DNA from: Phascolomyces articulosus
Taxonomy: Eukaryota > Mucoromycota > Mucoromycetes > Mucorales > Lichtheimiaceae
Assembly: GCA_025677815.1 (NCBI GenBank)
Contig: JAIXMP010000068.1
Coordinates: 1-64,000 of the forward strand
Reading direction: 5' to 3'
Length of the DNA: 64,000 nt
The notes under the pieces were generated by a model that saw only the letters and a list, made by a program, of their open reading frames with translations, searched no databases and was not told the DNA's origin. Below are positions 35,170 to 49,100 of this stretch, piece by piece. Made by a program: the position numbers and the translations under genes. Position 1 is the first letter of the stretch. Every line of letters starts with the position of its first letter.

Positions 35170-37486
35170 TTATGGGTTCACAGTGACATTTTGTTTTGGT
35201 GCATTTTTATCCAACCATGACCGAGCCCGTTCCAAATCTTCATCTTCAGAATCCAATGCTTTGGCACACCATGCTATACTATATGTTTTTGTTGTTCCTT
35301 CTTCCAACATTTCGGCCAAGAATCGTTTTCGTGTTATGGATTCATCCACACAAAGGTAAAGTTCTGGATTTGGATTGGTTAAGCTCATTTGATGTTGTAA
35401 TGATTGAATCATGGGTAACAAGGTAGTGGCTGCTGTAGTTGCATCTTGGGGTTTTTGAGTACTTGTAGCACAATACTATATATTCAAAACATTTTACAAT
35501 GATAAAGTAAGTTTCACTGTGAATGATACTCCAATGATCGATATTATCTCTGTTCTCCCCTATGTTTTTTACCTTATTCCTACAGTAAGCATGACCACAT
35601 CCTACTGTGAGTTGGGAATGAAGTTTACGCGCTACACGCTGAATCAATTTGACATTTTTAGGATCATCCGTGGTCACCCAAAATGGACCAAAGCAGTATT
35701 GACATAACCGTAATCGATTGTTGGCTCTGGGTCGAATACAGTTTTGATTGCTACATAAAGGAGGGAGTCGTTGATTTTGTTTTTGAACTTCATGGACTTT
35801 GGCATGAACTTGGATATCTTTAATGGGTATTTGTCGATTGCATTTTTGACATGTAATTGTTCTACTTCCACAATAACTTTCATGCGAATGTAAATTTAAT
35901 AATCGATCACGTGAATCGGGTGACAACACTCCTTGTGGAACCAAGTTCTATTGACACAAACACACATGTCAGAACCATTTTTTATATATCTTTTTCGATG
36001 CAACTGGCCATCCATCCATCTCTTTCTCTTTCTCTCTCTTTCTGTCTTAACCATTCCTCCATATAAAATTTTTTTTTACGTGACAATATCGACAAGTGAT
36101 GAGACGTTCTGGACAAGTCGTTCGACGATGCTTTGCCAAATCTTCATAAGAATCGGTAGTATATCCATTACATACACATGTTTTAGCAGAATGGAAATAA
36201 GCTGTATGTTTTGGTTGATCATGATTGGTAGCCACCATGTTGCATTGATCACAATGCCAATGGTGTTCAAATTCTTGACTGCCCTTTTTAAACACTCGAC
36301 CACATCCTTCGTGAGGACAAATGGTATTGTTTCGCATACAAAATCCTTCATGTAAGATTTTCGTGCGTTCGGGGATCCATGCTTTACAATTTTGACATTG
36401 GGTATATCCTGGCTCATGTGCTTGTGGTTCAGCCTCCTCCTCTATCATGTTGGTATCCTCTTGCTGACCCACTCCTAAAATGCTTGTCGTCCATGATACA
36501 TTGGTGGTATCCTCAGAATAGCCACCTATTCCAATATACAAGGGTGTCGATGAGGTGGGCGATAACATAAGCTGACGATGTGTTTCTGATGTCAAACTTG
36601 CCCATGCATGATTCTCTAATGTAGGTCGTCGATCGGTACTACTCACCACCAAATCTTTTCGACATGCATTAATAAAGTAAGACACATTTATAAAATCACT
36701 CACCATTCTTATATGAACTTTTATCTTTCATCCACAACAAACTTAAGATATATATAGCTTACCAGCATCACCAGATGATACTGTTAACTGAATGATGACC
36801 GACTGCTGTTGTTGAGCACTATCCAATTTCAATTCCCAATAGCGATATTGATTTTTTTCGATCGAAATACCCGAAACGACTTCTTCCATGGCCACACTAC
36901 GTTTATGATGATCATTATTGCCATTTTCAATCGTCTTTGCTTCCAATAAAGGTTCAAGATCCACCTCTAAATCCGTATCCGTTATACACACAGCATGTTC
37001 CGGTTTCAAATCAGTGATCAAGAAGGGATAACTTTGACTTCCATAACGACAAGTTAATACTTGTCCTTTGGCCATGGTATTGTAATGAGCTCGCAAGTGC
37101 GATTCCAATGCGGCTCGATAATCACTAATGTCGGTCGAATCGGGTGATAACGGTCGTAATTGAGCCCACGTCCCTTTGGGTAATGGACAAAACTTGATGA
37201 CAACCCGTTGATTGGGATCGAGTTGTAATGACTCAAACATCCATGAAGGAAGTTGCATGGTATCCGTGGACGTGGAAGAAAACTCTTTGACGCCACTATA
37301 GACGATCAATCGTTTATGTGGATGGCGTAATTCAAAGGTGAGAGGAGACGGTAAGTTTTCACTATTGTTATGGACTGCTGATAATAGATCTTCGAGTGCT
37401 GAAGAAGGTAAAATGATCTTGTCACCTGCATTGAGTGCTTCTGGTCCCTTTTCTGCAAAATATGCCTTTGTCCAGTTAATGTTCAT
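35170..37486 (-). CDS. UFD1-domain protein with C-terminal zinc fingers
   Basis: Four exons (37486-36763, 36654-36080, 35947-35573, 35475-35170) give 1980 nt, or 659 aa. Residues about 1-190 match the UFD1 ubiquitin-binding fold: GDKIILPSSALEDLL, LTFELRH, LPSWMFESLQL and KFCPLPKGTWAQLRPL are the expected Nn/Nc double-psi barrel landmarks. The middle holds repeated Cys/His pairs resembling TRAF-type zinc fingers (CQNCKAWIPE, CPHEGCGRVF, CDQCNMVA, CRYCH). Exon 3 adds CGSRTITCQKCNRQIP and a Cys-rich CSNQNCIRPRANNRLRLCQYC region, and exon 4 ends with an acidic helix. Canonical UFD1 works with Npl4 and Cdc48/p97 in ER-associated degradation but is shorter and lacks the zinc fingers, so this is probably a separate Cdc48 adaptor. 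Confidence 0.88.
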
Positions 37487-37690
37487 TTGAGCTATTGGTT
37501 TATTTAAAAAGAAGTAAAAGGAAAAAAAAAGTGTATTTGTAATGAAGAAGAGATTTTTTTTTTCATTTCTCGAGGTGACGAATATAAATAATTCATGTTG
37601 GTAGAGCTGACTTTATAAATTTCGTAATTGTTTGCATTTGTAAGATTATTCATCATTTTGGTGCTTGAGTTGTGGAGTAGAAGGCAATTT
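37487..37690. promoter_or_regulatory. Upstream region of the UFD1-like gene
   Basis: AT-rich with an A/T tract; no defined box recognised. Confidence 0.3.
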
Positions 37691-37729
37691 TTTTTATAAG
37701 ATAATTTATTGGTACTGTATAGACGATAA

Positions 37730-38090
37730 AGCATTTAAGCCCGACTCGATGGCACGCACGATAGTATTTGAAGGATTGTTAACCGTCCAAAACGAGTTTG
37801 AAGAAATACGTGCTCTCAGCATTAGTACCAACCGCATCCATGCAACATATTGCTGGTGCAATGGATGAACTATCATAAAGTCTTCGAACATACGGAAACC
37901 CGCAGCCTAAATTGATTTTTATGCATAAAGTATTACAAGGAGATAAAGCATTCATTGAATCTCGATTTCCATAACTTTTGGAAAAAAATGAACCCATCAT
38001 TACTACCACCGAAAATGGGGACTTACCCGTACTTGAATTCCCAGATAAATTATACTGGTTATCTTGGGAGAGGAACGAACGGCTTTTTTA
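37730..38090 (+). pseudogene. Relic of a DDE/RNase H-type transposase
   Basis: One frame reads ARTIVFEGLLTVQNEFEEIRAL. After a frameshift near 37,840 the adjacent frame continues SLRTYGNPQPKLIFMHKV, LQGDKAFIESRFP and LPVLEFPDKLYW. The pattern (a 'new-element' Asp region, a GxPxP stretch, then V-x-GDKxFIE) is like fungal transposon-derived proteins that fuse an RNase H-like transposase to a 3'-5' exonuclease. Two TAA stops, after DELS and after SRFP, stand where Gln would fit. Identification is from memory of the motif order; the termini are not visible. Confidence 0.45.
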
Positions 38091-40128
38091 TATACAAGTA
38101 TGTTACAATTATCCAATATTTTCTTTACATGCAGCGTAACACCACCACGATAACAACAGCAATTTGAATATATTACACGGATTACAATAATGTTAATAAT
38201 CATAAAGGAAAATCATCCTTCACATACACACAATTTTGTACACTATGGTTGGATATGGTTTTAATTGTCAGGTGGACCCCTTACTTATAAACTGTTGATA
38301 ATAGAGGCATTCTTGAAAACAGGGGTCCCAGTATCTTTGACGAAAGTGGCTATGATATATACATAACTTAAAAGTTACTAATACGTAGATTACATTAGTC
38401 TGCTAATAAATACAGCTACTCTTAAAAAACTCACCGATTCACTTACTGATAAATATTTTCAAACGCATTGAAGTATATATGAATATATTTCCTACATTTG
38501 GGAAAAAGATCTAATTAGCTAAATATAATAATAATAATATGCGTGGAATTACTGTGTGGATTGACCACGTGTTCAAGGATGATGGATAACAATAGTTAGC
38601 TACGATAATAAGTATTCATTTCTTGCTTTGGCAATAATTAGGTGTAGCAATTGGAATATGATATGAGTATTATTTAACAAAATATTTATATCGGCCTGAT
38701 ATACTGTTGTGTATAAAGAAAGAATGAAAATATATTGTAATGGAAGGGTTAAAGGCAACGGTTAGGCTCGTCTTTGCAGGGTGTCTATTTTATGTATGGA
38801 AAAATTATATTATCATCCTATTGTAACATATATATAAATACTAAAGAGGTTATATATGAATGAGATACATATAAACCATGAGGAGAGGCCGTGCCATATA
38901 AATAGACAAGATGTACATAGAACAATAGAAATGACCTTTATCTTTGATTTTATCTTTATTCACAATAAATCGTGTTTCAAAAGACTTCTCGTTTATTTTT
39001 CATTTTTTTGAACTATCTATTCTACGTACAACACAGAAACTTATAAAAACAAACATTATTTGAGTAGATCAAACCTTTCATCGTTAACTATATTGTATAT
39101 TTGTCATTATATTTCTTGCTTTCACCATTTTGGTAGAACTTAGAACAGACAGCAAACACATATAGAGCGCACATCTTTTTAACTTGGTTCATTTCGAAAA
39201 TCAAGTCTTTTATATGCAAAATGGTGATGGGATTTTTTTTCTGCATTTCTCTTATTTCTATATCACCATTTCCATAAATGGAAGGCGTTACGTTACATAC
39301 AGACAGCCAGCCCGGCTTTAGCGGGTATGCGATTTGCGAAGCGCTTTTTTGAAGCCTTTATTATTTTTGTAAATGATAAATAAAATATATCAAGTTTGAT
39401 CCAGTCAGCCAGCCAAACCAAATCCTAAAGGCGCTTTTCAAACTCCGTATAAAACGCCCAAAAGGTAATAAAAATTGGTGACCTATCTTCATAACCTGGA
39501 GATGTCATTATGGAGATGTTAAGGTGATTACAAAAGAGAGAGGAAGAAGAACTGATGATTAAAGATTTGTTTGAGATAAATGATTACTCTGAAGAGCATT
39601 GTTACATTGTTGGTCACATCAATCACCATCAGTGGTTATAGTTTATTCATATTATCATCTTTATTCCCTTTCTCTTTCAAAACACATCTTTTCTCACACC
39701 TCCAGAATAAGTATGTTTAGTTATATTGTTATCAGAATTCAGGAGTCATAAAAATTTATAGGATATCATTGATTTATGAATTTTTGGACATTTTTAATAG
39801 TAATAAGAAAATATGAATAATAAATAAATAAACAAGAAAATAAAACAATACAGTTATAAAATGTACATTTGGAGATTATAAATCGTAGAAAGGAGAGAGA
39901 GTGCATGTATAATAATATACATAGCAAAATATATGAAAAAAATCATTACTTTCTAAAAAAAAATAATATAAAGAAGGTATACAGAGAATAAGAAAATAAG
40001 AATAAGAATAAGAATAATTAAGTATATAACAGGGAGATTTTCATTTGTTTTTGTTTTGTTTTGTTTTGTTATTATTATTTTTTTTGAATGATGTGTACAT
40101 GAGTAAGAAATATCTGCATTGAAATTTT
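38091..40128. other. 2-kb intergenic interval with a GC-richer patch
   Basis: Mostly AT-rich without ORFs. At about 39,300-39,460 a locally GC-rich patch contains CAGCCAGCC twice (39,305 and 39,406), a CCCG-GCTTTAG-CGGG hairpin and GCGAAGCGC. It may be a short interspersed repeat or structured RNA; nothing decisive. A GTTTT-type tandem (about 40,048-40,068) lies in the 3' region of the RING gene. Confidence 0.4.
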
Positions 40129-42303
40129 TTAATGACGGTCAGATTGTTGGTGTTGTTGATCTTCTGGTAAGTTCTTTACTTGACTAGAAGATTCGTTTGA
40201 AGTCGTTTCAGTTTCGGGTATGGTAATCACATGATCTTCAATGCTTTGACGACTCGTATCACCTACACTGGTGCTTGAGCCAATATCATTGGTAGAAGAT
40301 GCCAAGACCCCTTCTTTTACTTCCGGAGTTGTTGGTGTATCACGAGTTGTGGTGGTGGTCGATCCTTCTTCCATATCAGCATTGGTATTGTTGGTGGAGG
40401 TAGTCGCAGCTGCATAAGTCATAGATGTTGGTTCAGCATCAGTCGTTGTAGTTGTTGGTTCAATATCAATGGTTGTGGAGTGGGTCGATTCTGTAGTAAC
40501 AGTAGGAGAGAGCGTCGTTGTAGCAGTAGTAGCAGTAGTGGCAGCCACAGCAGTGGCAGCAGTAGTGGTTGATGATGATGATGGTGGGACATAAGAAGTA
40601 GAAGTAGACGGCTGACCTGATGTTGTTGCGATAACAGGTTCAGAAGTTGGGGGTTGTTGACCACCACCTGTGATTGTTGCTTCAGGATCTTGATTTTGTA
40701 ATTCAGGTGGTAAACAATCCCATTTACAAATAGGACACATTGTCGATTTTTGTGTAAGCCAAGGATCTATCATCACAAGCCGAGTGAGTGTGTGGGTTGA
40801 AAAAAAATTATGGTAAATAAGAATTGTATATAGAGTTAATTAATTAACCATTTTTTTCAGACCAACACTAATACTAAATAAAGCATATGCTTTTCCCTTC
40901 AATCACAATAAGCAATAGGATAAATATAGAATAACTTCTTTTTCTTTACCTATACACAAGACACAGAAACCATGACCACATCCAAGAATTCGAACTTCAG
41001 TTTTATCTTCTTCATAATCTTCTAAACAAATGGCACAATTGGCATTTTTTACTGCTTGTGCTTTATATTTCGAAATGGGAATAGAGTTCACAATATCGAC
41101 GGGTAATGGTTTGGCCTGCATTCGCATTTGAATGTTATATGCATGCTGACTCAATTGTGCTTCATATTCTCGTTGTTCACGCATTTGTCGTACACGCCAC
41201 CATCTTAAAAAGATGACACCAGCAAATAATGCTATAAATATAAATATTCATAACCAACTCCCACACATATTAATCTTTCGTATTCTTTTTCTAGTAACTC
41301 TATTCATAATCATCGTCATGCTACTAATAATATTAAATTATCCAAAAAATAAATAAATAGCTAATACATTACCAACAAGAAAGATTGCTGCTAATGCAAT
41401 AACATATGATAAATAGCCACGACTAAAAGGTGAACTATCACCATCATCATCACTATTATCACCTGTACCTTTGGTCGATGTGAATGGTATCAAGATAGGG
41501 GTTAATTGCCAAAGAACTTTTGTTTGTGAGTTTGTGTTGGTATTGTTGGCAAGAAATTGGATAAATTGGTTGCCATAACTTGCTGGTGCAAAATAAATAG
41601 GCATAGGTAAATCCGTTCTACCCATTAAATCATTATCGTTCATGAATGAGATATTACGATCAGATGGTAATGCATCAGAATAAACATAGGAGGATCGTTG
41701 TAATGTTTCTTGGGTGTATAAATGATATTCTTTGGTGCTAGTGTTTCGTGTTGCATTATTATAGATTAAAATAGCTGTAAGATTCAAGTTGTTGGTCATG
41801 GATATATTACGAGCGACTTCCAACTTTTCTGACCAATTACAATCTCCACGTTGAATAAGTGCAATGCTAGGTGCAGTAGGGACAATACTCCATCTTAAGT
41901 TATTATTGTTGAGACGTTCGAGTTCATCCATCGTTAAATTGGTGGAACGACAGCTGTATGAATAATCAATGGCAAGACGCTAACATTTTTCATCAATCCA
42001 AATTTTTTCTTTTAATATTATTCGTATAGATATTACCTAGAACACAAAGTATGGTATGGTATATTATCAATTTACCCTAATTTGAATAGAAATATCGTTG
42101 CCCACATAAACTGACTGAAAGTCTTGCGAAATGGCATATTGCCATTTAGACCTATCGTCGTCCATGGCCGAAACACTATTTATTTCTCTCGGTGCTTGCC
42201 AGAATACAGGATTGTCAGCAGACTGACTTGTTACTATATGTATCCATAATGTCAACATGAAAAGCAAGAGACATTGTCTTGCTTTTAAATGTATGGACAA
42301 CAT
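40129..42303 (-). CDS. PA-TM-RING E3 ubiquitin ligase
   Basis: Four exons (42303-42076, 41979-41373, 41231-40950, 40766-40129) give 1755 nt, or 584 aa. Order: signal peptide (MLSIHLKARQCLLLFMLTLW), a protease-associated (PA) luminal domain (APSIALIQRGDCNWSEKL and the LTAILIYNN strand are its hallmarks), a transmembrane segment crossing the exon 2/3 junction (SYVIALAAIFLV then ALFAGVIFL), a basic cytosolic linker, and a RING-H2 finger (CAICLEDYEED ... CGHGFCVLCIDPWLTQKSTMCPIC) about residue 345-390. The tail of about 190 residues is Thr/Ser-rich. The family sits in endosomal, Golgi or vacuolar membranes and ubiquitinates membrane cargo. The RING zinc ligands are complete. Confidence 0.93.
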
Positions 42304-42729
42304 TAACGGTAATGGGGAGATTTTAACGTTTTATAAGAGACAAGGGTGGGGGCTTGTATACAAAAAAAAAGAAGACACTAAAAATTGAAGAAGATAAAAG
42401 AATGTAAAAAAAATGGGAGAATTTTCATGAGAAAATAAATACCTATAAAAGTGTATTTTGCTCCGCCTCAACAGAGAGAGAGACTGTGTGTCTATAACTG
42501 TAAACTATACCCAATGTAAAACTGAACATGTTACACTTGAATGGCTTTCTGGATCCAACCATATTTTTGCCGTTGGTTTGGTTCGGCTTAACCATCTACC
42601 CGTGTTGAATGGTTATAGTTTTCCTTATTTCTTAATGATAGTTCTATACAACTTGTACCAAAAAAGGCAGTAAAGTGATCTAAAATAGACAGCCACTTGC
42701 TGTATCATTTATAATTTTATTATTTCTAT
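42304..42729. other. Intergenic between the RING and G-patch genes
   Basis: Promoter and leader of the RING gene and the 3' end of the G-patch gene. A 71-codon open stretch on plus at 42,458 matches nothing recognised and is probably chance. Confidence 0.5.
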
Positions 42730-44109
<1,380 letters not shown>

Positions 44110-44249
44110 GATGGGTTTTCTTTTTTTTCAAAAAAAGAAAAGGGGACAGTTATTTCACTTTGGTGTTACCCAAAAAGAGAATAATGCAACGCTGTTTAAT
44201 TTTTTCTGTGTTTTTAAGTATTTTTTTTCCCTCCTTTTCTTTTTGTAAA
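44110..44249. promoter_or_regulatory. 140-bp divergent promoter, G-patch gene / FabG-type gene
   Basis: Only 140 bp separate the two inferred start codons. The region has an inverted A/T tract (TTTTTTTTCAAAAAAAG near 44,121). If the FabG start is instead the in-frame ATG near 44,187, the gap shrinks to under 80 bp. Confidence 0.5.
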
Positions 44250-45376
44250 ATGTCATTATTACAAAAAACAGCACTTATCACAGGAGCAACACGCGGCATT
44301 GGTTTTGCTATTGCAAATACATTGGCAAACCATGGTGTGAATACTTTACTCATTGGTCGAGATTCTCAACGTGTTCAAGATGCAGAACGTATTTTTCGTG
44401 AAAAATATCAAGATACACAGCACCAAGGTGTCGTGCTTGACGTAGGAAATAAAGAGAATATTAACGATACGCTTAAGGTTGGTTGTTCATAATGTGTCGT
44501 GCTTAAAATGATGAAACAAATTCTAACCTATAAACAACATGGATAGAAACTAATAAAAGAAAAGAAAATTGATATTCTTGTCAATGCTGCTGGTATATCT
44601 CGCGACGGATTGTTATTAAGAATGAAAGACGATGATTTAAATGAAACAATGACTGTCAATCTGTTTGGTACAATGCGTGTTTCTCAAATCATATCAAAAT
44701 CCATGATACAAAAACGTCAAGGTAACTATTTATAGCTTTTTTTTTATTGTAATTGAGTTTTTCTTCATAACACACTAATAGAATGTTCAAGGCGGATGTA
44801 TCATCAATATATCTAGTGTTGTGGGTGTTTATGGAAATGCTGGACAAACTGTATATAGTGCATCCAAAGCTGGTATAATTGGTAAGAAATAGTGATTCAA
44901 GTTGCATGATGAATGGATAAAAAACTAATATTGAAGTAAAAATAAATAATAGGATTTACAAAATCATTAGCAAAAGAACTTGGTCCTTCACAAATTAGAG
45001 TGAATGCCATTGCGCCTGGATTTATTGAAACGGATATGACAGCAGGTATTTTATCCCCTCTTTTTTATCCAGTTAAATACAATAGAATGGATACTAAAAT
45101 ACAAATGACACTATTTAGATTTATTAAAATCTCAAGAAACAAAAGATAAGTTGATTGAATCAATACCTTTACAAAGATTGGGCCATGTAGATGATGTAGC
45201 AGAAGCTGCTTTATTTCTTGCACAATCTCAATATATGAATGGTGCAGTATGTATCTTCTGTTTTTTATTATTACTATTTTATATGATCCAGTGTTTTATG
45301 TCCATTTTGATCTAATGATTGATATTTCGTATATTATCTTTAGGTTTTAAATATTGATGGCGGATTGACTTTATAA
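44250..45376 (+). CDS. OAR1: 3-oxoacyl-[acyl-carrier-protein] reductase (FabG/OAR1-type SDR)
   Basis: Six exons (44250-44477, 44565-44721, 44792-44881, 44953-45045, 45119-45246, 45344-45376) give 729 nt, or 242 aa, the normal FabG size. The NADPH loop is [12 protein letters not shown], the structural motif is NAAG, and the catalytic residues are S137, Y150 and K154 ([23 protein letters not shown]); [10 protein letters not shown] and GGLTL follow. It should reduce 3-oxoacyl-ACP in type II fatty-acid synthesis, which in fungi is mitochondrial and feeds lipoic acid production. An upstream in-frame ATG (about 44,187) would add a hydrophobic leader of about 22 residues that could be a targeting sequence. 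Confidence 0.92.
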
Positions 45377-46184
45377 TAAAGAAATGTAGTATGTAGTTTA
45401 TAGCAAGGATGGTATTCACGCTGGTTCATACAGATATATCTGGGAAATTGAACTCAACATTTTAATACCAGACTTATTCCTATCATGTACTATTATCAAA
45501 ATATATAGCTTTGTTATTATAATTACTATTTAAGTATCGTTTATATAACTTGACAAAGATCTATATGGTAATATTCTACTATAAAAATACAAAATTATAT
45601 TATATTTTTCCGATTGCTTGGATTTTCGGCAATATGAGCGGTTGTTGTTGTTAGATACTGTATGAGTGGCGCATGGCTTGCCTTAGTTCTATTCTTATCT
45701 CCATTTTCATTGTGCATAGTTTTTATTGATGTATTCATCATAGACATTAAATTGAACCCCATCTTTTGATATGTACATGCGTATCTACGCAAAGCTATAT
45801 ATATATTCTCACATGCAATACTATCAACCAATAATGACAATAGGTAAAAAATTCTCCCGCTTGTGGTGAAATAACAACGAAAAGAAGACACTTTTTTTTT
45901 CAAGCACTTGGCAACAAAAAGTAACAGTAACTCAGCAGAGAAAGAAGGTTAGGGCAACTTAGCAACTATTTCATTTCCGCTGTCTTAAAAAAAGAAACCT
46001 TGTCTCTCTTGTTCTCTCTCTTTTTTTTCCCTCTTTCTATTAAAAGCTTGACGCGCGGATTGTATAACTAGAGAAAAAGTAACCTTATTCTTTTAAAAGT
46101 GTATTCCTGATTGAAAGACTTTTTCCCTTTCTTTTTTCTTTCAATCCACTTTTTCTTATACCTTTTTTCTAAAAAAAGTCTTGA
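45377..46184. other. Intergenic; no firm gene
   Basis: A minus-strand open stretch (45,903-45,595) begins at a non-ATG codon. Its best internal start (MGFNLMSMMNTSIK, near 45,765) would give about 55 residues. It has fairly normal composition (NENGDKNRTKASHAP) but no recognisable family; I do not call it. The right end is a pyrimidine-rich DRS2 promoter/leader. Confidence 0.4.
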
Positions 46185-49100
46185 ATGACTTCAAATAATC
46201 CCAACAATCCGTTTGATGATCCAGGTGAAATGCCCGAGTCATACAGTGGTCGTGGGCAGCAACAAAGACAATCACCTGTAGCTTTTGGAGGTGAAGATGC
46301 TACCATTAATCCATTTGCCGCTTCACCTGGAACCCATGCACCACAACAACCACCACCAGCGACACAACACCAACCACAACAATATGGTAGTGCTGACCTT
46401 ATAGATCTTCAACACAATCAGGGCAATCCTATGCCTATCAATACTTCATATCCTCCACCATTACACACTGGCCGACAACCACAACAATTTTCTCCACCTG
46501 GTGCTGGTTCTTCTTTTACTCCAGGTGCTCCACTTGGACGAGTAGATACATTTAATACAGATACAGGTAAATAGTATTTAATTGCATGAATATTAAATAT
46601 TATATTATGTTGGACCAAAAAAAAAAAAAAAAAGAACAAAAAATATGAAATAACAATAATAAGAAAAAGCGGAAATTGGTGTATTTATTGTTAAAAGAAA
46701 AGAAGTGTTTTTAATAAGATTTCTTTGTATGTACCATGTATATTCTATGTTGTGTGTGTGTGTGTGTGAAAACGTATTTTAAGCTTCTTTGTACGACGAT
46801 TCTGCTGCAATGAACGACGACGAAGATGATTTACGACTCTTATCACACCAAGGACCGATTGCAGGTGCCCGATCACAACCGTCTGACGGAAGCGGAGGAA
46901 TTCCACTTCGATCGCAAGGTTCAGCCACTTCCACAACACTTACTTCAGCAACACAACGAAGACCCAGTCGTTCAGGTCGACGAAAAAAATCAGGACCTGG
47001 ATTCGGATCCTCTGTCAAAGATTTCTTCAATGTGTTATTAGGACGACCTGGTTCGGCATCCGGTACGGCAGGTGAAGGAGGTGAACGTATTATTCATGTC
47101 AATAATCCAGAATTGAACGATGACCAAAAATTCTTGCACAACAGAATTTTCACAGCCAAATATACATTCGTCACATTTTTGCCAAGATTTTTGTACGAAG
47201 AGTTTTCAAAATATGCCAATTTGTTCTTTTTGTTCATTTCTGGTATTCAGGTAACTCAAAAAAAAAAGAATCGTTGGATGGAGGATATATATATATATAT
47301 ATAATTGAAGGCGTAGGGGGAATTTTTTTTAACATTGGATTGGGGTGTGATAAACTATGTGGGGATATTATTATTTTTAGCAAATTCCAGATATTTCACC
47401 TACGTCACGCTGGACTACATTGGTACCTTTGGTTATTGTCTTGTTCATTACTGCTCTCAAAGAAATTGCTGAAGATTGGGTAAGACATATGATTAAAAAA
47501 AAGAGAGAGAAGAAAAAATACACGAATTCTCATTCTTTACCAATATGTGACATTAGGGTGTGCATCGTTCCGACGCAGAACTCAATGCCAGAAAATGTAA
47601 AGTACTTGTGGGAACTGAATTCGTCGAGAAGGCTTGGCGGGATGTTAAAGTCGGTGATGTCCTCCGTATTGAAAGTGGTGAGAACTTCCCAGCCGATTTA
47701 GTATTGATCAGTAGTTCTGAACCTGAAGGTCTTTGTTATGTGGAAACAAGTAATTTGGATGGGTAAAGACTTTTTTGTGTTTCAATTCATTGATGGACGA
47801 GACCTATTGGAAATGAATTCTAAGTATTAATGCCAATGAATAGTGAGGTCAATTTAAAGATTAAGCAAGCGTTGACCCAAACCAGTACCATCTTGGATCC
47901 TATTGAAATGTCGAGATTGCAAGGTGTTATCAAGTGTGAACAACCCAACAATCGATTATATAACTATGATGGTGTTTTATCTTTATCATCCATGGATGAA
48001 GTGGGAAAAACACGCGATTTTGCATTGGATCCTACACAATTATTGTTACGTGGTGCTCAACTCCGAAACACATCTTGGATTTATGGTATTGTTGTATTTA
48101 CGGGTCATGAGACAAAGCTCATGTTAAACTCTAGGTTTGTTTTTTTGCATATAGGGAATAATAATGACACATCAATGTTTTGATATATTCATTCATGCAA
48201 TTTCCTTTTTTTTTTGTTTATAGCAAAAAGCCCTCAAAAATGTCCAATGTCACTCATATTACCAATCGAAACATTTTATATCTTTTTGCTATCTTGGTGA
48301 TTATGAGTATTGCTTGTTCATGTGGTGGTCTTGGATTCTCAATCAATAAAAGTCATGAAATGGGTTATCTTCCATTTGAAAATGTGAACCGAGCTGCCGA
48401 GTTTGGTTATGATATTTTGACATTTTTAATTTTGTTTAACAGTTTCATCCCAATCAGGTTAGTCTCGATTCCTGAAATAACATGAAGGAGGAAAAAAAAT
48501 TAACAGTGTTGTTAACAATTCGTTTATTATATGTATAGTTTGATGGTGACAATGGAAATTGTAAAATATGTCCAATCACTTTTAATTGAAGCAGATCTTG
48601 ATATGTATTACGAAAAAACAGATACACCTGCTGTTGCTCGTAGTAGTAGTTTGATTGAAGAACTTGGACAGGTATTTTTTTTTTTGTGGAGTAAAGTTAG
48701 ATAAAAATGGAAAAGACTAATGTACATGGACTTTATTGGGGATCTGGTGATTTAGGTCAAGTTTGTATTTTCGGACAAGACAGGTACATTAACCTGTAAT
48801 GAAATGCAGTTTCGCCAAGCTTCTATTGCTGGTTTGTCTTATGCTGATAAGGTGGATTCGGATAAACAAGCAAGTGAAGGTTCAGATGATCCAACACTCC
48901 AGTACACATTTAATCAATTGCAAGAACATTTGAAAACACATCCTACAGCTAATGTCATTAATGAATTTTTGATCTTGTTGGCATGTTGTCACACTGTCAT
49001 TCCGGAACGACCTGATGGTAACGATGATATTGTTTATCAAGCATCCTCTCCTGATGAAGGTGCTCTTGTCAAGGGTGCAAGTACACTTGGTTATACTTTC

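Noticed and set aside
44160..44249. Longer N-terminus for the FabG-type protein
   Set aside because: The in-frame ATG near 44,187 lies close to the divergent gene start; the conserved FabG region begins after 44,250. Targeting peptide remains possible, so the short start was used.
45595..45903. Minus-strand ORF of 102 codons
   Set aside because: Starts at a non-ATG codon; the ATG-initiated part is short and unrecognised. Kept only as a note.
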